From the NCBI GenBank assembly GCA_020723725.1, contig DYIG01000027.1, forward strand, positions 1 through 13,745: DNA of 13,745 nucleotides, written 5' to 3'. The position numbers and the translations under genes were made by a program. The stretch comes from Thermaerobacter marianensis. GTDB lineage: Bacteria; Bacillota; Sulfobacillia; DYIH01; DYIG01. Shown piece after piece: positions 1-6,349 of the stretch. Numbering within the stretch: position 1 is the stretch's first letter; every line of letters begins with the position of its first letter. The notes beneath the pieces were generated by a model. The model saw nothing but the letters and a program-made list of their open reading frames with translations. It was not told the DNA's origin and ran no database searches.

Positions 1-662
1 CTGATATCTTTGTGGTGCGAAACGTCACTATTACCGGGCTAAATCATTTGACGGCGACTGAAATTCAAGATGCGGCGGGGCTTTCCAAACAGGTCTTTCT
101 TTGGGAGGTCTGGCCGTGGCGGGTTAGGGCAACCCTCAAGGAATTGCCACGTGTGGCTGAAGCCAAGGTCTTTGTGGGATTGCCCAATATGGTCGCCATT
201 ACAGTGCAGGAACGCGTCCCCATGGCGTTGGTCGTCAATGGTGGCGCGTATCTCGAAGTGGATGGAGAGGGCTGTATTCTATCGGCACAGGAAACCGTGG
301 AATCCGGGGATCTTCCTCTCATAACGGGTGTGAGGGTTGCTCAACCCGAACCGGGTGTCATCATCAGGGATAACCTCTTCCAGCGGGCGCTTAATGTGCT
401 ATTGGTTGCAAACGGGACCATTCCGAACAGGGTCTCGGAGGTTCACGTCGAACCTTCCGGCGAGGTTGTTATTTACACCATTGAGGGTATTCCGGTTTAC
501 CTCGGGGTTCGCCAGGATTTCAGGAGCCAGGTGCAGGCCCTTGCCGGAATAATAAAGGAATTCGCCAATTTGGAAAACCTGGACTACATTGATCTCCGCT
601 CCTCAAGGCGGCCTGTCGTGCGCACCAAATTTTCCTCAAAGCTGGAGAAGGGAAATCACTGA
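1..662 (+). CDS. ftsQ: Cell-division protein FtsQ/DivIB (5' end outside window)
   Basis: FtsQ/DivIB is a single-pass membrane protein of the divisome that joins DivIC/FtsB and FtsL and links the Z-ring to septal peptidoglycan synthesis. The reading frame is open at the left edge (first full codon at base 3; stop TGA 660-662), so the cytoplasmic tail and membrane segment lie outside. The GTG at 12 is probably internal, because the residues just before it (DIFV) continue the usual start of a POTRA domain, followed by VRNVTITGLNHLTATEIQ and AGL. The following beta-domain shows the typical pattern VDGEGCIL, LPLITGV, EVHVEPSGEVVIYT and LDYIDLRS. The next gene is ftsA, 58 bases downstream, as in many Firmicutes. 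Family assignment is secure; the true start is not visible. Confidence 0.9.
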   Translation, partial: DIFVVRNVTITGLNHLTATEIQDAAGLSKQVFLWEVWPWRVRATLKELPRVAEAKVFVGLPNMVAITVQERVPMALVVNGGAYLEVDGEGCILSAQETVESGDLPLITGVRVAQPEPGVIIRDNLFQRALNVLLVANGTIPNRVSEVHVEPSGEVVIYTIEGIPVYLGVRQDFRSQVQALAGIIKEFANLENLDYIDLRSSRRPVVRTKFSSKLEKGNH

Positions 663-720
663 TTCTTGCAGAATGTAGCAACAGGCAGGCCTGGGCCCCG
701 CATTTTTTGGAGGTGGGCAA

Positions 721-1947
721 ATGGCCAAGAGGGACGTGGTGGCGGCAATCGATATCGGTACCACCAAAGTCCTTGCTTTGGTCGGTGAGGTTCACCGGTC
801 GGGCGATGTCAGTCTTACCGGGGTGGGTTCAAGCCCATCTCGTGGTTTGCGTAAGGGCATGGTGGTGGACATCGATGCCACCGCTCGGGCTGTACAGGAC
901 GCTGTTCAAAAAGCGAGGCGGATGTGCGGTAATCCGGTTAAGTCTGCATACCTGGCACTGGCAGGCGCCCATATGACATCGGAGAACAGCAAGGGAGTCA
1001 TAGCTGTTTCCAACAGGGGTCAGGAAATCTCGGTCGCTGACGTGGATCGGGTTTTGGAGGCCGCGAGTGTGGTGAACATACCGTCGGATCGGGAGATAGT
1101 GCATGTGCTTCCACGACACTATATCATCGACGGTTACGACGGTATCCGCGACCCTATCGGAATGGCGGGTTCCAGGTTAGAAGTGGAGGCTCATATCGTC
1201 ACCGGTTCGAGCGCCGGGCTTCAAAACCTCTACCGCGCCGTGGAACGAGCAGGGATTGAGATCGAAGACGTCGTTTTTGCCCCTCTGGCCTCCGGGGATG
1301 CGGTGCTCCTCCAGGATGAAAAGGATCTGGGTGTAGTCGTCGCTGACATTGGTGGGGGCACTGTTGACATTGCCCTTTATTCAGAAGGGAGCATTGCCCA
1401 GTCGGCTATTCTGCCGATGGGTGGCGAGATTGTGACCACGGATATTGCGGTAGTGCTGAGAACCTCGTTAGCCCAGGCTGAAGTTGTTAAAATCGATTAC
1501 GGTTATGCCTGTCCGGACATGGTCCCGGACGGACTTGCTTTTAATGTCCCGAATGTCGGCGGCCAGGGCATAAGGGATATTTCAGCATTCAATCTGGCGC
1601 AGATTATTGAAGCCAGGATGCGCGAGATCTTCAGCCTGATCGGGGAAACCGTCAGCCGATGGACTAGCTGGCACAGCATTCCGGCGGGGGTTGTTCTCAC
1701 AGGTGGAGTCGCGGCAACCCGGGGGATCGAAAGACTCGCTGAGGATGTCTTAAGTGTTCCTGTCAGGGTAGGGATCCCGGAGGGCATGGGAAGCATGCAG
1801 GACATGGCGGGCGTACCTTCGTTTTCTACCGGGGTTGGAATGCTATACCATGCAGGTAGAGGTCTTCGGTCTGAATATCAGAGGGATAGCCAGCCATATC
1901 AGGAATTAACAAAAAGGGTTAAGACCTTTTTAAGAGAGCTCTTTTAA
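721..1947 (+). CDS. ftsA: Cell-division protein FtsA, actin-like membrane anchor of FtsZ
   Basis: FtsA is an actin-fold ATPase that polymerises on the inner membrane face and tethers FtsZ through the FtsZ C-terminal peptide. The product has 408 residues, normal for the family. The phosphate-1 motif is at residues 10-16 (IDIGTTK), the phosphate-2 motif begins at D209 (DIGGGT), and the adenosine motif LTGG is at 326-329. The FtsA-specific 1C subdomain lies roughly between residues 85 and 165. The last residues (KRVKTFLRELF) form a short basic-hydrophobic helix that fits the membrane-targeting sequence. ATG 721 follows a strong SD, GGAGGTGG at 709-716. The stop is followed 13-16 bases later by ftsZ, so the two are very likely co-transcribed. 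Confidence 0.97.
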   Translation: MAKRDVVAAIDIGTTKVLALVGEVHRSGDVSLTGVGSSPSRGLRKGMVVDIDATARAVQDAVQKARRMCGNPVKSAYLALAGAHMTSENSKGVIAVSNRGQEISVADVDRVLEAASVVNIPSDREIVHVLPRHYIIDGYDGIRDPIGMAGSRLEVEAHIVTGSSAGLQNLYRAVERAGIEIEDVVFAPLASGDAVLLQDEKDLGVVVADIGGGTVDIALYSEGSIAQSAILPMGGEIVTTDIAVVLRTSLAQAEVVKIDYGYACPDMVPDGLAFNVPNVGGQGIRDISAFNLAQIIEARMREIFSLIGETVSRWTSWHSIPAGVVLTGGVAATRGIERLAEDVLSVPVRVGIPEGMGSMQDMAGVPSFSTGVGMLYHAGRGLRSEYQRDSQPYQELTKRVKTFLRELF

Positions 1948-1963
1948 TAGGGGGGCCTGGGTG

Positions 1964-3022
1964 ATGGATAGCGAGAGGACACAGTACGCGGTAATTAAGG
2001 TGGTTGGCGTCGGCGGTGGTGGGAGCAATGCAGTGAACAGGATGATCAGGTCCGGTTTAAAAGGGGTCGAGTTCATCGCCGTGAACACTGATGCCCAGGC
2101 TCTGGCGTTATCGGATGCGCCTACGAAGATCCAGCTAGGAACGCAATCCACGCGTGGACTCGGCGCTGGCGCCAACCCGGAAGTAGGCGAAAAGGCCGCC
2201 CAGGAATCGAGGGAGGAACTTGCGCAGGCCTTCAAAGGCGCGGACATGGTCTTTGTCACCGCCGGGATGGGGGGAGGGACCGGGACCGGCGCCTCACCGG
2301 TCATTGCCGAGGTTGCCAAACAGAGTGGCGCCCTGACGGTCGCAGTAGTTACTAAACCCTTTGCCTTCGAAGGAAAACGGCGTATGTCCCAGGCTGAAAA
2401 AGGCATTTCCAGTCTTAGGAACAACGTCGACACCCTGATAACCATACCGAACGACCGCCTCCTCCAGGTAGTGGAGAAGCAGACGTCCATTGTCGAGGCT
2501 TTTAGGATTGCAGACGATATACTGCGCCAGGGGGTGCAGGGCATCTCAGATCTCATTGCCGTACCAGGGCTGATAAACCTCGATTTCGCTGATGTTCGGA
2601 CGATAATGCTCGAAACAGGCCCCGCCTTGATGGGCATAGGCGTTGGAAAGGGCGAGGGCCGTGCGGCGGCGGCAGCACACGCGGCTATTTCCAGCCCGCT
2701 TCTCGAGACCTCCATTGAAGGGGCCAGAGGCGTGCTCTTGAACATCACGGGCGACCCCAACCTGGCTCTATTCGAAGTTAACGAGGCTGCCGAGATTATT
2801 GCCAAAACGGCCGATCCTGACGCCAATATCATCTTTGGCGCTGTCATAGACGAGACTTTGCAGGATGAAATAAGGGTAACCGTTATCGCCACCGGTTTTG
2901 AACGGAGTGCACGCAGAGAACCGGTCACCGAAGATGAGTTTGAGATAAAACCCTTTGCTATTGACGATCTCAATATCCCCGCCTTCCTCAGAAGGAAGGC
3001 GGCAGGCGGCTGGAACCGCTAG
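1964..3022 (+). CDS. ftsZ: Cell-division GTPase FtsZ
   Basis: FtsZ is the tubulin homologue that forms the cytokinetic Z-ring at midcell, and near the pole at sporulation onset. From ATG 1964 the product has 352 residues; GTG 1961 just before it would add one. The G-run at 1950-1955 is the likely SD. Visible landmarks are the N-terminal nucleotide-binding GVGGGGSNAVNRM, the tubulin signature GGGTGTG at residues 103-109, and the T7-loop region with NLDFADVRTIM. The C-terminal linker is short, about 15-20 residues after the core (ends near IATGFE), and leads to the conserved peptide DDLNIPAFLRR from D334, which binds FtsA and other partners. Only a few residues (KAAGGWNR) follow. Confidence 0.98.
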   Translation: MDSERTQYAVIKVVGVGGGGSNAVNRMIRSGLKGVEFIAVNTDAQALALSDAPTKIQLGTQSTRGLGAGANPEVGEKAAQESREELAQAFKGADMVFVTAGMGGGTGTGASPVIAEVAKQSGALTVAVVTKPFAFEGKRRMSQAEKGISSLRNNVDTLITIPNDRLLQVVEKQTSIVEAFRIADDILRQGVQGISDLIAVPGLINLDFADVRTIMLETGPALMGIGVGKGEGRAAAAAHAAISSPLLETSIEGARGVLLNITGDPNLALFEVNEAAEIIAKTADPDANIIFGAVIDETLQDEIRVTVIATGFERSARREPVTEDEFEIKPFAIDDLNIPAFLRRKAAGGWNR

Positions 3023-3049
3023 AATTTTTTTCGGAGCAGCACACATAAA

Positions 3050-3083
3050 GTGACAGATTTCTTCAGGCCCGTGGTCCTACAAT
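3050..3083 (+). promoter_or_regulatory. Candidate spoIIGA promoter with 22-bp spacer
   Basis: GTGACA (3050-3055, 5/6 match to TTGACA) and TACAAT (3078-3083, 5/6 match to TATAAT) are separated by exactly 22 bases. From memory, the B. subtilis spoIIG promoter, used by sigma-A RNA polymerase with Spo0A-phosphate, is also known for a 22-bp spacer between good -35 and -10 boxes. Possible weak 0A-box remnants (consensus TGNCGAA) are TGACAGA at 3051-3057, overlapping the -35, and TTCGGAG at 3030-3036 on the other strand; neither is a full match. Transcription would start near 3090, about 75 bases before the gene. Confidence 0.45.
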
Positions 3084-3115
3084 CCCAACAGGACCACGGG
3101 CCAGTAATTTTCTGG
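3066..3115 (+). terminator. Perfect 13-bp inverted repeat after ftsZ, possible terminator
   Basis: GGCCCGTGGTCCT (3066-3078) is followed by an 11-base loop and its exact reverse complement AGGACCACGGGCC (3090-3102). The hairpin starts about 43 bases after the ftsZ stop. The tail AGTAATTTTC has only a short T run, so termination may be partial and read-through into spoIIGA is possible. The -10 of the candidate spoIIGA promoter (3078-3083) falls in the loop side of this hairpin, so a transcript from that promoter would not contain the full structure. It could instead be an operator or a processing site. Confidence 0.55.
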
Positions 3116-3164
3116 CTCCGGTGGACGTACACATTCTGAGGGTATGCCTGCCGGGGTGATTATC

Positions 3165-4118
3165 GTGACCTATACCATTTACGCCGATCTATACCTTCTT
3201 CTGAATGCGGTGGTGGATTTCATCATCTTTCATACGGCATCGCGTCTTACCGGCGTCAAAGTTCCCCTCTGGCGTTTGGTTATAGCCTCCCTGGCTGGTT
3301 CATTTTATGCCCTGGGCAGCCTGTTTTTGCCCCTGGCTCCGGTTTATACAGCCCTTGTAAAAATTGGCTTCTTGCTGGTTATGATTCTGGTAGCCTTTGG
3401 CCGCCGCCCGCTTTCCGTTTACTTACCAGCTTTTCTATGGGTTAACGCGCTTTCCATGGTGGTAGCGGGAATGGCCCTTATTATCAATTACCTGGGTTAT
3501 AGCTCGGCCCTCGCGGGGGTGGGGCAGCCCTCAGCGACAGCGGGCGCTGTTCTCGTCTCTGCCGCCTTCCTTGCCTTGGGGGCAGCCCTGGTTTGGAGGT
3601 TCCTCCAGGCCAGACAGTGTCTTGGACCAAACCTGCTCCCCGTGGAGATCCGCGTCGATGGCAGGAAGTTGACAGTGATTGGGCTTGTGGATACGGGCAA
3701 CAGTGTAAGCGACCCGTTGACCGGTTTGCCCGCCATCCTGGTCGAGTTTGAGGCTATCAGGGACGTGTTCCCGGCAGGCTTACATCGTTTATTCGGGGGA
3801 CACGGCCCCCAGCCAGACCCGGCGCAACTTGCCCAAATGGTGTCAAACGACCCCTTATGGGCCACACGGTTCAGGATGTTACCGTGCGCCTCAATGACAG
3901 GGGGGCGGCGCCTTATCCCAGGGTTTTCCCCGGACGCGCTGCTTGTCAAAGGGGAACGACAGGGCGTGGTGGGGGTGATACCTGGTCGGCTGGATAACGG
4001 AGGGGGTTACCAGGCATTAATCAACCCCCGGCTTCTGTCGGCTGGAGACCAGTTTGCCGCGTCAAGCGTCGCGCCAGGCAGGGTTTCGTCAGGCGGTGGG
4101 CTGAAATCAATGATTTGA
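3165..4118 (+). CDS. spoIIGA: SpoIIGA, membrane aspartic protease that processes pro-sigma-E
   Basis: SpoIIGA sits in the sporulation septum on the mother-cell side and cuts the pro-sequence from pro-sigma-E when signalled by SpoIIR from the forespore. The N-terminal half is strongly hydrophobic with about five membrane segments (starting ADLYLLLNAVVDFIIFH). The C-terminal half is a retropepsin-like domain with the catalytic motif LVDTGNS, the Asp at residue 176 from this start. I prefer GTG 3165 over ATG 3144: the sequence GGGGTGAT at 3153-3160 pairs well with the 16S 3' end at good spacing, and the protein then starts directly at the first membrane segment, as is usual. The ATG would add seven residues and has almost no SD spacing. 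The 3' end abuts sigE, suggesting translational coupling and a 1:1 operon with its substrate. Confidence 0.93.
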   Translation: MTYTIYADLYLLLNAVVDFIIFHTASRLTGVKVPLWRLVIASLAGSFYALGSLFLPLAPVYTALVKIGFLLVMILVAFGRRPLSVYLPAFLWVNALSMVVAGMALIINYLGYSSALAGVGQPSATAGAVLVSAAFLALGAALVWRFLQARQCLGPNLLPVEIRVDGRKLTVIGLVDTGNSVSDPLTGLPAILVEFEAIRDVFPAGLHRLFGGHGPQPDPAQLAQMVSNDPLWATRFRMLPCASMTGGRRLIPGFSPDALLVKGERQGVVGVIPGRLDNGGGYQALINPRLLSAGDQFAASSVAPGRVSSGGGLKSMI

Positions 4119-4129
4119 TTGGAAAGGGG

Positions 4130-4852
4130 ATGAACCGAGTGCTGGGTTTGCTCTTCCGGATGAGGCTTGAAGAACTCCTGAGGAAGGTTGGTCTTCTCAC
4201 CGAAGAGATCCACTATGTAGGGGGAAGCGAGACACTGCCACCCCCTTTAACCTCGGATGAAGAGGATGATTTGCTCGATAGACTTAGATGCGGGGACTCC
4301 ACGGTCCGGACAATTCTCATAGAGCGAAACCTGAGGCTGGTGGTGTACATCGCACGCAAATTTGATAACACGGGTGTGGGGATAGAGGACCTGGTATCGA
4401 TCGGCGCCATAGGCCTCATCAAAGCAGTGAATAGCTTTGACCCTGCCAAGAAGATCAAACTGGCTACGTACGCATCCAAGTGTATCGAGAACGAAATCCT
4501 CATGTACCTTCGCCGCAGCAACCGGACGCGATTTGAGATATCTTTCGATCAGCCTCTCAATGTGGATTGGGACGGGAACGAGCTGCTGCTTGCTGACATC
4601 CACGGGACTGAACACGACATGATCTACCGCAACATTGAGGAACAGGTGGAGCGTAGCCTTCTATGGAAGGCGCTGGATAAACTGAACGGGCGGGAACGGC
4701 GCATAGTGGAGCTGCGATTCGGGCTAACGGACGGTCGCGAACGGACACAGAAGCAGGTTGCGGACTGCCTGGGCATCTCTCAGTCCTATATCTCGCGCCT
4801 TGAAAAACGCATCATGCGTCGCCTGCGCAAAGAGATTACTTATATGGAATAA
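4130..4852 (+). CDS. sigE: RNA polymerase sporulation sigma factor, pro-sigma-E
   Basis: Sigma-E directs early mother-cell transcription and is made as an inactive precursor. The N-terminal pro-region is rich in basic and hydrophobic residues (LGLLFRMRLEELLRKVG), followed by EEIHYVGGSETLPPPL, the processing-site region of the family. Region 2.1-2.3 is seen in NLRLVVYIARKF and EDLVSIGAIGLIKAV, core binding and -10 recognition in KLATYASKCIENEILMYLRR, and the region 4.2 helix-turn-helix in QVADCLGISQSYISRLEKR. The start is uncertain: TTG 4115 overlaps the spoIIGA stop, ATG 4130 lies directly after the SD-like GGAAAGGGG (4121-4129), and GTG 4139 has the best spacing to it. All keep the pro-region. 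Overlap or near-overlap with spoIIGA fits coupled translation. Confidence 0.96.
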   Translation: MNRVLGLLFRMRLEELLRKVGLLTEEIHYVGGSETLPPPLTSDEEDDLLDRLRCGDSTVRTILIERNLRLVVYIARKFDNTGVGIEDLVSIGAIGLIKAVNSFDPAKKIKLATYASKCIENEILMYLRRSNRTRFEISFDQPLNVDWDGNELLLADIHGTEHDMIYRNIEEQVERSLLWKALDKLNGRERRIVELRFGLTDGRERTQKQVADCLGISQSYISRLEKRIMRRLRKEITYME

Positions 4853-4888
4853 AGGAGGAATTGCTTGGCATTAATTACCGATAAGTGA
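4852..4888 (+). other. Orphan strong SD with a 7-codon mini-ORF between sigE and sigG
   Basis: AAAGGAGG, close to the full anti-SD complement, lies at the sigE stop codon (the stop's last A is 4852) but no long gene follows. TTG 4865, six bases after GGAGG, opens a frame of seven codons (MALITDK) ending at TGA 4886-4888. The stop overlaps the -35 of the candidate sigG promoter. It may be a leader peptide whose translation affects the downstream fold, a remnant of a lost gene, or chance. Evidence for translation is limited to the SD and its spacing. Confidence 0.3.
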
Positions 4889-4915
4889 ATAAACCCGCCC
4901 GATCCCGTCAATACT
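4887..4915 (+). promoter_or_regulatory. Candidate sigma-F/sigma-G type promoter for sigG-spoIIR
   Basis: GAATA (4887-4891) resembles the -35 of forespore sigma factors (sigma-F GYATA, sigma-G GMATR). After exactly 15 bases comes GTCAATACT (4907-4915), which matches the sigma-F -10 pattern GGNNANNNT except for its second base. Transcription would begin near 4921-4923, about 25 bases before the sigG ATG. In B. subtilis sigG (spoIIIG) has a sigma-F promoter in the same intergenic position. The motifs are short, so this is a candidate only. Confidence 0.4.
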
Positions 4916-4946
4916 GCTTATCAAGTGAGATAAGGGGGGCGGGCGA
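4894..4946 (+). promoter_or_regulatory. RNA fold that pairs the whole sigG Shine-Dalgarno
   Basis: The sigG SD is the G-rich run GGGGGGCGGG at 4934-4943. Upstream, CCCGCCC (4894-4900) and, after a 3-base bulge, CCC (4904-4906) can pair with all ten of these bases. A second stem, CTTATC (4917-4922) with GATAAG (4929-4934) around a 6-base loop, lies inside. In a read-through transcript from spoIIGA-sigE the SD would be hidden. A transcript starting near 4922 from the candidate promoter would lack both left arms and leave the SD free. Confidence 0.5.
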
Positions 4947-5714
4947 ATGAACAAAGTCGAGATCTGTGGAGTGAACACTGCAGAACTGCCGGTCTTAAAT
5001 AACGAGCGGATGAGAGAGCTCTTCCGCCGCATGCAGGCCGGTGACGAGGCCGCCAGACAGCAGCTTGTGCACAGCAACCTTCGTCTTGTTCTCAGTGTAA
5101 TCCAGCGGTTCAATAACCGTGGAGAGCCCGTGGACGACCTATTCCAGGTCGGTTGCATCGGCCTTATCAAGGCTATCGATAACTTCGATCTGGGTCAGAA
5201 CGTACGATTCTCTACATATGCCGTGCCGATGATCATCGGCGAGATACGCCGGTATTTGCGGGATAACAACCCCATACGGGTCAGCAGATCAGTCCGTGAT
5301 ATTGCCTACAAAGCGCTTCAGACCCGTGATGCGCTTACCCACCGCAACTCGCGTGAACCTAGCATCAACGAAATCGCCAATGAGCTTAAGGTTTCCAGGG
5401 AGGAAGTCATATTCGCTCTGGATGCCATTCAGGAGCCAGTTTCGCTCTTTGAACCAATATATGAAGACGGCGGGGACCCTATTTTCGTCATGGATCAGAT
5501 CAAAGACGACAAAAACCATGACAGCAACTGGCTTGAGGACATGTCCATTAAAGAGGCTTTGCGTAAGCTTGACAGCCGGGAGAAGCTCATCCTCCTCCTC
5601 AGGTTCTTTGAGGGCAAGACCCAGATGGAGGTTGCCGATGAGATAGGGATCTCCCAGGCGCAGGTCTCCAGGCTGGAAAAGGCGGCCCTAATACAGCTCA
5701 GGAAGTACATGTAG
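4947..5714 (+). CDS. sigG: RNA polymerase sporulation sigma factor sigma-G
   Basis: Sigma-G drives late forespore transcription, including SASP genes. The product has 255 residues, close to the usual 255-260. The N-terminus NKVEICGVNTAELPVL is diagnostic for sigma-G and separates it from sigma-F. Region 2 is very conserved (NLRLVLSVIQRFNNRGEPVDD, FSTYAVPMIIGEIRRYLRD), as are the linker NPIRVSRSVRDIAYKALQ and the region 4 helix-turn-helix EVADEIGISQAQVSRLEKA. ATG 4947 follows the G-rich SD at 4934-4943. The gene sits 94 bases after sigE and 8 bases before spoIIR, so sigG and spoIIR are probably co-transcribed. Control is likely at two levels: a forespore-type promoter and SD occlusion in the intergenic region. 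Confidence 0.97.
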   Translation: MNKVEICGVNTAELPVLNNERMRELFRRMQAGDEAARQQLVHSNLRLVLSVIQRFNNRGEPVDDLFQVGCIGLIKAIDNFDLGQNVRFSTYAVPMIIGEIRRYLRDNNPIRVSRSVRDIAYKALQTRDALTHRNSREPSINEIANELKVSREEVIFALDAIQEPVSLFEPIYEDGGDPIFVMDQIKDDKNHDSNWLEDMSIKEALRKLDSREKLILLLRFFEGKTQMEVADEIGISQAQVSRLEKAALIQLRKYM

Positions 5715-5722
5715 GGCAGCCG

Positions 5723-6268
5723 ATGCGCAAAGAAGCCAGAACAGCCTTAATTTTCCTGCCCCTGGCGGCACTGCTCGCATCCCTGGCAACGTATCTGGTT
5801 CGTTTAGGGCCCTCTGTTGGCAGCGAGGGCCACGCCCGCGATAAAACCGTAAGGTTCCGGGTTGTCGCCAGGAGTGACGATCCGGGGGACCAGGCGGCCA
5901 AAATCATTGTTCGGGACGCTGTTCTGCCCATTGTCACCGGTATCAGTGCATCCTCCCGCACCCCGGATGAGGTTCTGGAAATGGCTGTTTCCAGGGAGAA
6001 CGAAATTATCACCGCCAGCCAGAGGGTGTTGTACGCGCATGGAATTCACTATCCGGTCAGGGTCCAGGCCAACGCGGTGGACCGTAAGCTTGAACTCATT
6101 CTGGGAGAAGGCCGTGGACATAATTGGTGGTGCGTTCTTTTCCCTCCCATCTGTCTCGTTGAGCCGGTGGCAAATCGCTCCGGCAACAAGGGCGGCGAAC
6201 CAGGGAATGTTTCCAAATCCCCTCCCCGTGTCGAAATAAGGTCAGTAATCCTCGATTGGTTCCATTGA
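5723..6268 (+). CDS. spoIIR: SpoIIR, forespore signal for pro-sigma-E processing (short form)
   Basis: SpoIIR is made in the forespore under sigma-F, exported into the intermembrane space, and triggers SpoIIGA to activate pro-sigma-E. The 181-residue product has an N-terminal hydrophobic signal/anchor (about residues 8-26), then RFRVVARSDDPGDQAAKIIVRDAV, which matches the family's R(I/V)xANSDxxxDQxLKxxVRDAV block. The diagnostic GEGRGHNWWCVLFPPIC has NWWCVLFPPIC at residues 134-144, with two Cys. The C-terminus VEIRSVILDWFH resembles the usual end. Compared with the family as I remember it, roughly 20 residues carrying an FPT..YG and PAG.Y.A pattern are missing between about residues 117 and 123, in frame. 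The gene follows sigG by 8 bases with a weak SD (AGGG, 5713-5716). The identity is strong from the C-terminal motif; whether the short form works is unknown. Confidence 0.88.
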   Translation: MRKEARTALIFLPLAALLASLATYLVRLGPSVGSEGHARDKTVRFRVVARSDDPGDQAAKIIVRDAVLPIVTGISASSRTPDEVLEMAVSRENEIITASQRVLYAHGIHYPVRVQANAVDRKLELILGEGRGHNWWCVLFPPICLVEPVANRSGNKGGEPGNVSKSPPRVEIRSVILDWFH

Positions 6269-6281
6269 TGTAGCCCCCAAA

Positions 6282-6317
6282 GTGACAGTCTTAACGGTAT
6301 CAGCCTGACCATATACT
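6282..6317 (+). promoter_or_regulatory. Weak promoter candidate before ymxH
   Basis: The 81-base gap after spoIIR holds TATACT (6312-6317, 5/6 match to a sigma-A -10). The nearest -35-like hexamer, GTGACA (6282-6287), is 24 bases away, too far for a standard sigma-A promoter; TTAACG at 6290-6295 is closer but poor. CATATACT (6310-6317) also resembles a sigma-E -10, without a convincing -35. A fresh promoter for the ylm genes is plausible here, but the motif evidence is weak. Confidence 0.22.
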
Positions 6318-6349
6318 TATGTATCTGGGTCCAGGGGGTGCTGAGCCTG

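Noticed and set aside
1930..2973. 347-codon open frame on the minus strand across ftsZ
   Set aside because: It is exactly opposite the strongly conserved ftsZ and its low-complexity Ser/Ala/Pro-rich product has no recognisable motif; high G+C codon bias creates such shadows.
3047..3056. AAAGTGACAG, repeated at 6279-6288, both in gaps after an operon end
   Set aside because: Ten-base matches arise many times by chance in 13.7 kb; the downstream spacing to a -10 differs (22 versus 24), so I do not call a shared site.
6229..6235. Perfect 0A box TGTCGAA near the 3' end of spoIIR, upstream of ymxH
   Set aside because: A 7-mer is expected about once or twice by chance in a window this size on two strands, and it is not placed against a good -35/-10 pair.
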